Origin: Clusia tigrina
Lineage: Eukaryota > Arthropoda > Insecta > Diptera > Clusiidae
Length of the DNA stretch: 64,000 nt
Assembly (NCBI GenBank): GCA_920105625.2
Contig: OV050030.1
Coordinates: forward strand, 190,087,887 to 190,151,886
Reading direction: 5' to 3'
This document shows positions 1-10,270 of the stretch, in pieces. A program made the position numbers and the translations under genes. The notes beneath the pieces were generated by a model, which searched no databases, had not been told where the DNA came from, and worked only from the letters and a program-made list of their open reading frames with translations. How positions within the stretch are numbered: the stretch's first letter is position 1; each line of letters begins with the position of its first letter.

Positions 1-608
1 ATTAATTGTAGTTTTAAAGCTAGACCTTTAAAATTTTGCGCGAATTTAACTAACACCAAAATGGAATTTTGGTTTTTTTTATTTTTATTTGGACCACGCC
101 TTCTTCCGCCTACCCATTAAAACATTAGGTTTTGGCATAAATTCGGCATGGGTGCACCTCGGCTTTTTTATTTTCGTTATTTGAAATATATATCACTAGA
201 AAGCTGTTTCAAGAAACTGTAAGTTTGCATCTAAAAATATTTTATTTTATTAACCCATTAGGGGCCAGTACTAAAAAAACAATTTCTTAACCTCATTTTT
301 TGGAAAAACCACTTAAGTTTAATGTGTTTATTTTTTTGGTAGACTCAGATGATAGGCAAGGCCTTTTTGTTAAGGTATAAAACTGCTCATTAACCCTTCA
401 AAGACCGGAGATATTTAAATTAGGCTTACATTTTATTTTCCAGAAACTTTGTTAAAGCTTAAATTATTGAATAAGATAGTTGAATAAAGGTAAGTTGAAT
501 TAAAGTAAGGTTGGCTCAACCGGATCCCTGAAAAAAAAAATCATATGAGACAAATTCTAATATGCCATTGTCATTTTACAAACCATATATGAATATAGAT
601 TTTCTAAC
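1..608. other. AT-rich flank downstream of the transposase, no gene seen
   Basis: No ORF, RNA gene or satellite monomer is recognisable here. The stretch has T-rich and A-rich runs (about 69-90 and 531-540). It lies 3' of the minus-strand transposase, so it is probably the 3' untranslated and terminal part of the element, but its source cannot be settled from this window. Confidence 0.5.
432..437 (-). terminator. Candidate polyadenylation signal for the transposase
   Basis: The hexamer AATAAA reads on the minus strand here, about 170 bases past the TAA stop at 609-611. It is the nearest canonical hexamer I see downstream. Such hexamers are common by chance in AT-rich DNA, so support is weak. 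Confidence 0.25.
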
Positions 609-1955
609 TTAATCGTCTTCATTTTCTTCTTCCAACTCAATATTCTCCAGTCCAAAACTGTCAATTTCGTCGGCCTCATCGTCTTCTGCTTCATTTTCAT
701 TTTCATCAACTTCTAATGTGTCTGAAAAGTCAATACCAGGTGTTTCGAAAAGGGCAATGACTTCTCTGGGCAGGCTCTTCTTTTTGTTGATATTTTTTCG
801 TTTTGTTAAACTTAGGGTGGACATTAATGGGTCTGAAGAATCCAATGCTCTATTAAAAACGTCTGTCATGTTATCCAATCGGCTACATTTCCTTGCATGC
901 GATCTCCTGTCGCTTTTATAAAGCTTGTTTCTCGCTTCTGATGCATTTTCGCCTAGAACTCCAACAGGAAGTATGCAAGTATCCATTATTTGGTGCCCAT
1001 GTACCAAAATTTTGTGCACAGTTGGAGACATTGGATACCAAGAATACTTTTCAAAATACATATTGAATGTTTGTCCACAAAAGTTTTTGAATTTTTCTGT
1101 ATCAATCTTATATTCACAAGAGATGGCAATCAATATAATGTAAAAGTGTTTGAGAATATTTAAATCGAAATTTAAAATGGAAGATAAAAGCTCAACATTT
1201 CTAAATGCTCTTCTTGCAGTATTTCCATCGTTGCTATTTCCACTGCCATTTTGTTTGGGTTTGTCTACATTGAGACCCATTTCCGTCCACAACCTTTCTT
1301 GAAGGTACTGTTTTCGCAAAGAGACTTTGACTTTGTCATCATTTTTAACACGCCATATCTTTAATTCCATTCTATACGAGATTTTTAATACAAATTCAAA
1401 AAATCTGATCCATGCATGTAAAGGGCTTACGCCATATTTAAGATTATTTGGTTTAACGCCAAAGATTTTCGAGTTAAAGTCATGGGTTTTTAACAGTTGA
1501 CTTGGCTTAGCACCACATAGTGGGCAGGATTGACATGAGTTGGTACCAGTTAAAATATTCAGAACTTTACCATCTATAAGAGTCATATGTGCTTCATATT
1601 TAACAAGAATGTTTTTGCCCTTGTGTACATAGATGTGTTCTTGGATGTTTTTAATTTGAATATCTAACTTACTATGTTCACTTAAAATAAGTTCAGTAGT
1701 TTCTTTTATAAATTCCATTTTTAGACGCCGACAGAATCTGACAGACCGTGGAGAGTTATTTAGCCAAATAACTCTATTTAGCTCATCTATTAATTTCAAT
1801 GGAACTATGGTTGTCACAAAGAGTGAATGGTCTAGTCCAATATGTTCATCCAATTCAAAACGTTGTTTATATGAACTCTGTCCTGTCGAACCATCGAACC
1901 CATAACTTACAATTAATTTGCAATGTGTTGGTGCAGCAACATCAAGGACGTCCTT
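609..1955 (-). pseudogene. RAG1/Transib-superfamily transposase, catalytic C-terminal part
   Basis: This is the catalytic half of a DDE transposase related to RAG1, which cuts DNA next to heptamer-bearing ends. Numbering from the Met codon at 1851-1853 (414 residues to the stop): LIDGKV carries Asp94, matching RAG1 Asp708; CPLC (Cys110, Cys113) matches RAG1 Cys727/Cys730; PLHAWIRFFEF matches the RAG1 ALHCDIGNAAEF segment; DGNTARRAF matches RAG1 NGNFARKLM; HKILVH (His280, His285) matches His937/His942; and ASEARNK carries Glu306, matching Glu962. Before that Met the frame stays open to 1955, and GFDGSTG there (Asp codon 1893-1895) matches the RAG1 Asp600 motif. First-to-second Asp spacing is 107 residues, against 108 in RAG1. 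An acidic tail fills residues 379-414. The true start is upstream; a TAG at 1956-1958 and a frame change cut this piece off from its N-terminus. Family placement rests on remembered RAG1 landmarks, not a search. Confidence 0.8.
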
Positions 1956-1958
1956 CTA
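1956..1958 (-). other. In-frame TAG between the transposase halves
   Basis: The codon read on the minus strand is TAG, in frame with the catalytic core (105 bases upstream of the Met codon at 1851-1853). The text on both sides, DRILEI and KDVLDVAAP, looks like continuous coding. A single C-to-T change from CAG (Gln) would explain it. Together with the frame change near 2000-2015 it makes this copy non-functional, unless the assembly is wrong here. Confidence 0.6.
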
Positions 1959-2472
1959 TATTTCAAGTATGCGATCAGCTGTATGGTCCTTGTTAATGCT
2001 TTCATGTTAATGTATTGCTGCTTTGTAAAGCCATTTTCAATTAAAAAAGCTAATGCTTCATCAGCACTTATTGGCAACGGATCACTCCTTTCCAGTTTCC
2101 TTATAATTCCTGTTATCTTCTCGTTGCTAACAGCTTTTTTCAACACAAATGCAATTTGTTTTTCGTTTGATTTTTTAGCTGAAACGGAAGCAGCGTGCAA
2201 TAAAAGAGGTGTTGAATGTTTTTGTTCTGCGGCAAGCTCAGATGCTAACTTTCTCTTCAAACGAGGCCCTGCATCAGTATAATCTAAATGCCTCCGACCT
2301 CGTTTATTGCCGGGCAAGCCGCAATCACTTATTTCAATATTTATATTGGATGAAAGCCAACGCGAGTGTTTTTTTTTAAATCGGTCAAGTATTCGATTGC
2401 ATTTTGGCAAATTTAATTTTATGAAAGCAATAAATTGCTTGACTTTTTCTGTAATTAACTGATGTTGATCAT
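1956..2472 (-). pseudogene. RAG1-like transposase, N-terminal part, frame-broken
   Basis: The frame is open from 2509 down to the stop at 1913-1915, but it has no ATG until codon 167 (counted from the TTG at 2501-2503). That suggests its start lies in an upstream exon. The piece has a basic segment (residues 63-85, with RGRRH and PRLKRK) and a helical stretch ending in ENGFTKQQYINMKAL. After about residue 170 the product looks random, while the other minus-strand frame reads NKDHTADRILEI, then TAG, then KDVLDVAAP into the catalytic core. So a frame change lies at about 2000-2015 and the natural coding end is near there. I do not recognise a named domain; its role as N-terminus of the same transposase is inferred from position, strand and continuity. 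Confidence 0.6.
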
Positions 2473-2832
2473 CTGATAACTTTTGCTGTTTAATGTTCTC
2501 CAAAATAAATTATTTTACACTATCTGCTTGTCGATTTTTGCTGCTCCAAACTTCAAGCAGTGTTGAATGGCAAAACTCGTATGAAACTACAATATGAAGT
2601 TTTTTCCCAAATGGAAAAAAAAGGAACAAAAAGTGTTAATGATGTTTGATTATATACAGTTTGATTAATAACTTTTAAAAGAAATATTGCAAATACCTTT
2701 CTATACACAGAAGTTATATTCCACACAACACACGTATGCTTGTTAGTTTCGACCTATAATAACACACACACAAAACACTGACTTACTAGACAATAACATT
2801 TTTTAAACTATATCACAAATTGTTTTACATAC
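2473..2832 (-). other. Candidate first intron of the transposase
   Basis: This 360-base stretch starts GTATGT and ends ATCAG on the minus strand, with stops in the frames across it. The region before the acceptor is A-rich rather than pyrimidine-rich, so the acceptor is weak. It contains a short CA run (about 2762-2771). Support comes from the frame-keeping junction described for the exon at 2833-2851. Confidence 0.35.
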
Positions 2833-2851
2833 CTTGTCTAACTTCTTCCAT
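2833..2851 (-). CDS. Candidate first coding exon of the transposase
   Basis: On the minus strand an ATG at 2849-2851 opens MEEVRQ plus one base, then meets AAG|GTATGT, a good splice donor. Joining to the CAG acceptor at 2473-2475 restores the frame of the N-terminal piece, giving Asp at the junction codon followed by DQHQL. This would explain why the next exon has no ATG of its own for 166 codons. The exon is only 19 coding bases, so a chance match is possible. Confidence 0.4.
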
Positions 2852-3010
2852 ATTTAAACTTTTTCACAATGTTTACAATTAATGTTTTACTCACGATCAA
2901 AGTTAGTAAAAATTTCGCGCGCATTTTCTGTTCATAATGCAACCTTGAAACAGCTGACTTTTTCCTTTCATAAAATAACAGGGTGCAACATAAAAATTAT
3001 AAAAAAAACA

Positions 3011-3018
3011 TTTATATA
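3011..3018 (-). promoter_or_regulatory. Candidate TATA box of the transposase
   Basis: TATATAAA reads on the minus strand, about 160 bases before the candidate ATG at 2849-2851 and about 105 bases inside the element end. Position and strand fit a core promoter in the 5' leader. AT-rich context makes chance occurrence likely. Confidence 0.3.
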
Positions 3019-3103
3019 ACCGTTAGAGTATACGAATTCAAAAAAAAGGAAAGCAGATTTTAAATTTTAAACAAAAAAAAAAATTGAATTTAAGCCAAAA
3101 ATA

Positions 3104-3123
3104 GCCACGTTTTACCCACCGTG
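3104..3123 (-). repeat. Candidate transposon terminal inverted repeat
   Basis: Read on the minus strand this is CACGGTGGGTAAAACGTGGC. CACGGTG has the CAC-N-GTG form of Transib ends and RAG heptamers. It lies directly against the first satellite base (3124, CATTGG...), with the RAG1-like gene inside it. Its partner repeat is not in the window, so the label is inference. Confidence 0.55.
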
Positions 3124-3424
3124 CATTGGAAGTTTTATAAGTGTTTCAATTTGAACTCAAGGGTAGCTTATATTGAAAAGAGGCACGAGTACGTTATTGT
3201 CACAAAATTTCAAGGCTTTATGACGCTTCAGTAAAAAGTTACAAGCATTTGAATGTTGCAAACTTTGATACGTACCGTATAGAAGTTAGGGCCATTGGAA
3301 GTTTTATCAGTGTTTCAATTTGGACTCAAGGGTAGCATAGCTATACCCTATAGCTTAAATTGACAAGGGGCACCAGTGCTTTATTGTCACAAAATTTCAA
3401 GGTTTTATGGCGCTCCAGCAAAAA

Positions 3425-5182
3425 GTTACAAGCATTTAAATGTTGCAAACTTTGATACGCATTAAATAGAAGTTAGGGCCATTGGAACTTTTATCAGTGT
3501 TTCAGTTTGGACTCATGGGTAGCATTGCTTTGACCGATAGCTTAGATTGACAAGAGACACGAGTACTTTATTGTCACCAAATTTCAAGATTTTATGACGC
3601 TCCAGTAAAAAGTTACAAGCATTTCAATGTTGCAAACTTTGATAGGTGTAGGGCGCAACGTCCAGAAATTAGGTCCATTGGAACTTTTATCAGTGTTTCA
3701 GTTTGGACTCATGGGTAGCATAGCTATGACCGATAGCTTAGATTGACAAGAGACACGAGTACTTTATTGTCACCGAATTTCAAGGTTTAACGACGCTCCA
3801 GTAAAAAGTTACAAGCATTTAATATTGCAAATTTTGATAGGTGTAGTACGCACCGTATAGAAGTTAGGGCCATTGGAAGTTTTGTCAGTGTTTCAATTTG
3901 GACTCAAGGGTAGCATAACTACGATCGATAGCTTATATTGAAAAGAGGCACGAGTACGTTATTGTCACAAAATTTCAAGGCTTTATGACGCTTCAGTAAA
4001 AAGTTACAAGCATTTGAATGTTGCAAACTTTGAAGCGCAATGTATAGAAATTAGGCCATTGGAAGTTTTATCAGTGTTTCAATTTGGACTCATGGATAGC
4101 ATAGCTATGAACGATAGCTTAGATTGACAAGAGACACGAGGGCTTTATTGTCACAAAATTTCAAGATTTGATGACGCTCCAGTAAAAAGTTACAAGCATT
4201 TGAATGTTGCAAGCTGTGATAAGTGTAGGGTGCAACGTCCAGAAATTAGGGCCATTGGAAGTTTTATCAGAGGTTCAATTTGGACTCAAGGGTAGCATAG
4301 CTATGACCGATAGCTTAAATTGACAAGGGGCACGAGTGCTTTATTGTCACAAAATTTCAAGGTTTTATGACGCTCCAGCAAAAAGTTACAAGCATTTGAA
4401 TGTTGCAAACTTTGATGCGCATCGTATGGAAATTAGGGCCATTGGAAGTTTTATCAGTGTTTCAATTTGGACTCAAGGGCAGCATAGCTATGACCTATAG
4501 CTTAAATTGACAAGGGGCACGAGTGCTTTATTGTCACAAAATTTCAAGATTTTATGATGCTTCAGTAAAAAGTTACAAGCATTTGAATGTTGCAAACTTT
4601 GATACGCATTAAATAGAAGTTAGGGCCATTGGAACTTTTATCAGTGTTTCAGTTTGGACTCATGGGTAGCATAGCTATGACCGATAGCTTAGATTGACAA
4701 GAGACACGAGTACTTTATTGTCACCAAATTTCAAGATTTTATGACGCTCCAGTAAAAAGTTACAAGCATTTCAATGTTGCAAACTTTGATAGGTGTAGGG
4801 CGCAACGTCCAGAAATTAGGTCCATTGGAACTTTTATCAGTGTTTCAGTTTGGACTCATGGGTAGCATAGCTATGACCGATAGCTTAGATTGACAAGAGA
4901 CACGAGTACTTTATTGTCACTGAATTTCAAGGTTTAACGACGCTCCAGTAAAAAGTTACAAGCATTTGAATATTGCAAATTTTGATAGGTGTAGTACGCA
5001 CCGTATAGAAGTTAGGGCCATTGGAAGTTTTGTCAGTGTTTCAATTTGGACTCAAGGGTAGCATAGCTACGATCGATAGATTATATTGAAAAGAGGCACG
5101 AGTACGTTATTGTCACAAAATTTCAAGGCTTTATGACGCTTCAGTAAAAAGTTACAAGCATTTGAATGTTGCAAACTTTGAT
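3425..5182. repeat. Higher-order repeat, 1147-bp offset
   Basis: A segment of about 610 bp starting near 3425 recurs 1147 bp downstream (for example TTTGATACGCATTAAATAG at about 3451 and 4598, and ACGATCGATAG at 3922 and 5069). The copies are separated by other monomers. Borders are approximate. Confidence 0.7.
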
Positions 5183-5929
5183 ACGTACCGTATAGAAGTT
5201 AGGGCCATTGGAAGTTTTATCAGTGTTTCAATTTGGACTCAAGGGTAGCATAGCTATACCCTATAGCTTAAATTGACAAGGGGCACGAGTGCTTTATTGT
5301 CACAAAATTTCAAGGTTTTATGACGCTCCAGCAAAAAGTTACAAGCATTTGAATGTTGCAAACTTTGATGCGCATCGTATAGAAATTAGGGTAATTGGAA
5401 GTTTTATCAGTGTTTCAATTTGGACTCATGGGTAGCATAGCTATGAACGATAGCTTAGATTGACAAGAGACACGAGTGCTTTATTGTCACAAAATTTCAA
5501 GATTTGATGACGCTCCAGTGAAAAGTTACAAGCATTTGAATGTTGCAACCTTTGATGCGCATCGTATGGAAATTAGGGCCATTGGAAGTTTTATCAGTGT
5601 TTCAATTTGGACTCAAGGGCAGCATAGCTATGACCTATAGCTTAAATTGACAAGGGGCACGAGTGCTTTATTGTCACAAAATTTCAAGATTTTATGATGC
5701 TTCAGTAAAAAGTTACAAGCATTTGAATGTTGCAAACTTTGATAAGTGTAGTACGCACGGAAAAAAGGAGTTAGGGCCATTGGATGTTTTTTATCAGCGT
5801 TTCAATTTGGTCTCAAGGGTAGAATAGCTATGACTGATAGCTTAAATTGACAAGAGGCACGAGTACTTTATTGTCACAAAATTTCAAGGTTTCATGATGC
5901 TTCAGTAAAAACTTACAAGCATTGGAATG

Positions 5930-7870
5930 TTGCAAACTTTGATAGGTGTAGTACGCACGGAAAAAAGGAGTTAGGGCCATTGGAAGTTTTATCAGTGTTT
6001 CAAATTGGACTCAAGGGTAGCATAGCTATAACCTATAGCTTAAATTGACAAGGGGCACGAGTGCTTTATTGTCACAAAATTTCAAGGTTTTATGACGCTC
6101 CAGCAAAAAGTTACAAGCATTTGAATGTTGTAAACTTTGATGCGCATCGTATGGAAAATAGGGCCTTTGGAAGTTTTATCAGTGTTTCAATTTGGACTCA
6201 TGGGTAGCATAGCTATGAACGATAGCTTAAATTGACAAGAGGCACGAGTACTTTATTGTCATAAAATTTCAAGGTTTTATGACACTTCAGTAAAAAGTTG
6301 CAAGCATTTGAATGTTGCAAACTTTGATAAGTGTAGGGCGCAACGTACAGAAATTAGGGCCATTGGAAGTTTTATCAGTGGTTCAATTTGGACTCAAAGG
6401 GTAGCATAGCTATGACCGATAGCTTAAATTGACAAGGGGCACGAGTGCTTTTTTGTCACAAAATGTCAAGGCTTTATGACGCTTCAGTAAAAAGTTACAA
6501 GCAGTTGAATGTTGCAAACTTTGATACGCACCGTATAGAAGTTAGGGCCATCGGAAGTTTTATCAGTGTTTCAATTTGGACTCAAGGGTAGCATAGCTAT
6601 GACCTATAGCTTAAATTGACAAGGGGCACGAGTGCTTTATTGTCACAAAATTTCAAGATTTTATGATGCTTCAGTAAAAAGTTACAAGCATTTGAATGTT
6701 GCAAACTTTGATAAGTGTAGTACGCATGGAAAAAAGGAGTTAGGGCCATTGGAAGTTATTTATCAGTGTTTCAATTTGGTCTCAATGGTAGAATAGCTAT
6801 GACTGATAGCTTAAATTGACAAGAGGCACGAGTACTTTATTGTCACAAAATTTCAAGGTTTCATGATGCTTCAGTAAAAAGTTACAAGCATTGGAATGTT
6901 GCAAACTTTGATAGGTGTAGTACGCACGGAAAAAAGGAGTTAGGGCCATTGGAAGTTTTATCAGTGTTTCAAATTGGACTCAAGGGTAGCATAGCTATAA
7001 CCTATAGCTTAAATTGACAAGGGGCACGAGTGCTTTATTGTCACAAAATTTCAAGGTTTTATGACGCTCCAGCAAAAAGTTACAAGCATTTGAATGTTGT
7101 AAACTTTGATGCGCATCGTATGGAAAATAGGGCCTTTGGAAGTTTTATCAGTGTTTCAATTTGGACTCATGGGTAGCATAGCTATGAACGATAGCTTAAA
7201 TTGACAAGAGGCACGAGTACTTTATTGTCATAAAATTTCAAGGTTTTATGACACTTCAGTAAAAAGTTGCAAGCATTTGAATGTTGCAAACTTTGATAAG
7301 TGTAGGGCGCAACGTACAGAAATTAGGGCCATTGGAAGTTTTATCAGTGGTTCAATTTGGACTCAAAGGGTAGCATAGCTATGACCGATAGCTTAAATTG
7401 ACAAGGGGCACGAGTGCTTTTTTGTCACAAAATTTCAAGGCTTTATGACGCTTCAGTAAAAAGTTACAAGCAGTTGAATGTTGCAAACTTTGATACGCAC
7501 CGTATAGAAGTTAGGGCCATCGGAAGTTTTATCAGTGTTTCAATTTGGACTCAAGGGTAGCATAGCTATGACCTATAGCTTAAATTGACAAGGGGCACGA
7601 GTGCTTTATTGTCACAAAATTTCAAGATTTTATGATGCTTCAGTAAAAAGTTACAAGCATTTGAATGTTGCAAACTTTGATAAGTGTAGTACGCATGGAA
7701 AAAAGGAGTTAGGGCCATTGGAAGTTATTTATCAGTGTTTCAATTTGGTCTCAATGGTAGAATAGCTATGACTGATAGCTTAAATTGACAAGAGGCACGA
7801 GTACTTTATTGTCACAAAATTTCAAGGTTTCATGATGCTTCAGTAAAAAGTTACAAGCATTGGAATGTTG
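5930..7870. repeat. Higher-order repeat, 969 bp, two tandem copies
   Basis: Five monomers are duplicated in tandem. TGCGCATCGTATGGAAAATA occurs at 6141 and 7110, and TACGCATGGAAAAAAGG at 6721 and 7690, both 969 bp apart. The copies are nearly identical. Related monomers recur at 10.4-11.2 kb. Confidence 0.8.
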
Positions 7871-8277
7871 AAAACTTTGATAGGTGTAGTACGCACGGAA
7901 AAAAGGAGTTAGGGCCATTGGAAGTTTCATCAGTGTTTCAATTTGGACTCAAGGGTAGCATAGCTATAACCTATAGCTTAAATTGACAAGGGGCACGAGT
8001 GCTTTATTGTCACAAAATTTCAAGGTTTTATGACGCTCCAGCAAAAAGTTACAAGCATTTGAATGTTGCAAACTTTGATGCGCATCGTATGGAAATTAGG
8101 GCCATTGGAAGTTTTATCAGTGTTTCAATTTGGACTCATGGGTAGCATAGCTATGACCGATAGCTTAGATTGACAAGAGACACCAGTACTTTATTGTCAC
8201 AAAATTTCAAGACTTTATGACGCTCCAGTAAAAAGTTACAAGCATTGGAATGTTGCAAACTTTGATAAGTGTAGTAC

Positions 8278-8349
8278 GCACGGAAAAAAGGAGTTAGGGC
8301 CATTGGAAGTTTTGCACGGAAAAAAGGAGTTAGGGCCATTGGAAGTTTT
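8278..8349. repeat. 36-bp internal duplication in a monomer
   Basis: GCACGGAAAAAAGGAG through GGAAGTTTT is present twice in a row, 36 bp apart (8278 and 8314), so the linker region is doubled. The same variant starts at 14503, 17640, 22135, 29761, 34418, 42044, 44759, 46572, 48849 and 51126, eleven copies in all. It is a good landmark for the higher-order structure, and it produces the repeated MALTPFFRAKLP text in the reverse frame. Confidence 0.85.
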
Positions 8350-9189
8350 TTATCAGTGTTTCAATTTGGTCTCAAGGGTAGCATAGCTATGACCGATAGC
8401 TTAGATTGACAAGAGACACGACTACTTTATTGTCACAAAATTTCAAGACTTTATAACGCTCCAGTAAAAAGTTACAAGCATATGAATGTTGCAAGCTTTG
8501 ATATATGTAACGTGAAACGTCCAGAAGTTAGGGCCATTGGAAATTTTATCAGTGTTTCAATTTGGACTCAAGGGTAGCATAGCTTTAACCTATAGCTTAA
8601 ATTGACAAGGGGCACGAGTGCTTTATTGTCACAAAATTTCAAGGTTTTTTGACGCTCCAGCAAAAAGTTACATGCATTTGAATGTTGCAAACTTTGATGC
8701 GCATCGTATGGAAATTAGGGCCATTGGAAGTTTTATCAGTGTTTCAATTTGGACTCATGGGTAGCATAGCTATGAACGATAGCTTAGATTGACAAGAGAC
8801 ACGAGTGCTTTATTGTCACAAAATTTCAAGATTTGATGACGCTCCAGTAAAAAGTTACAAGCATTTGAATGTTGCAAGCTGTGATAAGTGTAGGGTGCAA
8901 CGTCCAGAAATTAGGGCCATTGGAAGTTTTATCAGAGGTTCAATTTGGACTCAAGGGTAGCATAACTATGACCGATAGCTTAAATTGACAAGGGGCACGA
9001 GTGCTTTATTGTCACAAAATTTCAAGGTTTTATGACGCTCCAGCAAAAAGTTACAAGCATTTGAATGTTGCAAACTTTGATGCGCATCGTATGGAAATTA
9101 GGGCCATTGGAAGTTTTATCAGTGTTTCAATTTGGACTCAAGGGCAGCATAGCTATGACCTATAGCTTAAATTGACAAGGGGCACGAGT

Positions 9190-10270
9190 GCTTTATTGTC
9201 ACAAAATTTCAAGATTTTATGATGCTTCAGTAAAAAGATACAAGCATTTGAATGTTGCAAACTTTGATAGGTGTAGTACGCACGGAAAAAAGGAGTTAGG
9301 GCCATTGGAAGTTTTATCAGTGTTTCAATTTGGACTCAAGGGTAGCATAGCTATAACCTATAGCTTAAATTGACAAGGGGCACGAGTGCTTTATTGTCAC
9401 AAAATTTCAAGGTTTTATGACGCTCCAGCAAAAAGTTACAAGCATTTGAATGTTGTAAACTTTGATGCGCATCGTATGGAAAATAGGGCCTTTGGAAGTT
9501 TTATCAGTGTTTCAATTTGGACTCATGGGTAGCATAGCTATGAACGATAGCTTAAATTGACAAGAGGCACGAGTACTTTATTGTCACAAAATTTCAAGAT
9601 TTTATGATGCTTCAGTAAAAAGATACAAGCATTTGAATGTTGCAAACTTTGATAGGTGTAGTACGCACGGAAAAAAGGAGTTAGGGCCATTGGAAGTTTT
9701 ATCAGTGTTTCAATTTGGACTCAAGGGTAGCATAGCTATAACCTATAGCTTAAATTGACAAGGGGCACGAGTGCTTTATTGTCACAAAATTTCAAGGTTT
9801 TATGACGCTCCAGCAAAAAGTTACAAGCATTTGAATGTTGTAAACTTTGATGCGCATCGTATGGAAAATAGGGCCTTTGGAAGTTTTATCAGTGTTTCAA
9901 TTTGGACTCAAGGGCAGCATAGCTATGACCTATAGCTTAAATTGACAAGGGGCACGAGTGCTTTATTGTCACAAAATTTCAAGATTTTATGATGCTTCAG
10001 TAAAAAGATACAAGCATTTGAATGTTGCAAACTTTGATAGGTGTAGTACGCACGGAAAAAAGGAGTTAGGGCCATTGGAAGTTTTTTATCAGCGTTTCAA
10101 TTTGGTCTCAAGGGTAGAATAGCTATGACTGATAGCTTAAATTGACAAGAGGCACGAGTACTTTATTGTCACAACATTTCAAGGTTTCATGATGCTTCAG
10201 TAAAAACTTACAAGCATTGGAATGTTGCAAACTTTGATAGGTGTAGTACGCACGGAAAAAAGGAGTTAGG
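9190..10270. repeat. Dimeric higher-order repeat, 385 bp
   Basis: A short-linker monomer (187 bp) and a long-linker monomer (198 bp) alternate. The marker AGTAAAAAGATACAAGC, with GATA in place of GTTA, ends its GATA at about 9240, 9625 and 10010, exactly 385 bp apart. This is the simplest higher-order unit in the array. Confidence 0.75.

Larger units (their letters stand above)
1..3123 (-). mobile_element. Decayed RAG1/Transib-like DNA transposon, left part outside the window
   Basis: This stretch holds a broken RAG1-like transposase gene on the minus strand. Its right limit looks like a transposon terminus: read on the minus strand from 3123 it starts CACGGTGGGTAAAACGTGGC, and satellite sequence begins at 3124 with no gap. 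Transib elements and RAG signal sequences start with CAC-N-RTG-type heptamers (established knowledge), and the transposase lies just inside that end, facing away from it, as expected for the 5' end of such an element. I find no inverted copy of the terminus near base 1, so the other end should lie beyond the window. It could also be a host-domesticated gene, but the frame lesions and the terminus beside satellite argue for a dead transposon copy. The superfamily is fairly sure; the element borders are inferred. Confidence 0.65.

Noticed and set aside
1..600. Left terminal inverted repeat of the transposon
   Set aside because: No match to CACGGTGGGTAAAACG on the plus strand was found; the only loose resemblance (CCACGCC...TACCCATT near 94-119) is too weak.
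718..1143. Plus-strand ORFs of 67 and 72 codons opposite the transposase
   Set aside because: They lie antisense to the RAG1-like core, whose motifs fix the minus strand as coding.
1923..2282. Plus-strand ORF of 119 codons with a hydrophobic product
   Set aside because: It is the reverse complement of the N-terminal transposase piece, and its hydrophobic look comes from reading Lys/Glu/Asn-rich codons backwards.
3104..3123. A full RAG signal sequence (heptamer, 12- or 23-bp spacer, nonamer)
   Set aside because: The heptamer is convincing, but no clear ACAAAAACC-like nonamer sits at either spacing, so I claim only a terminal repeat.
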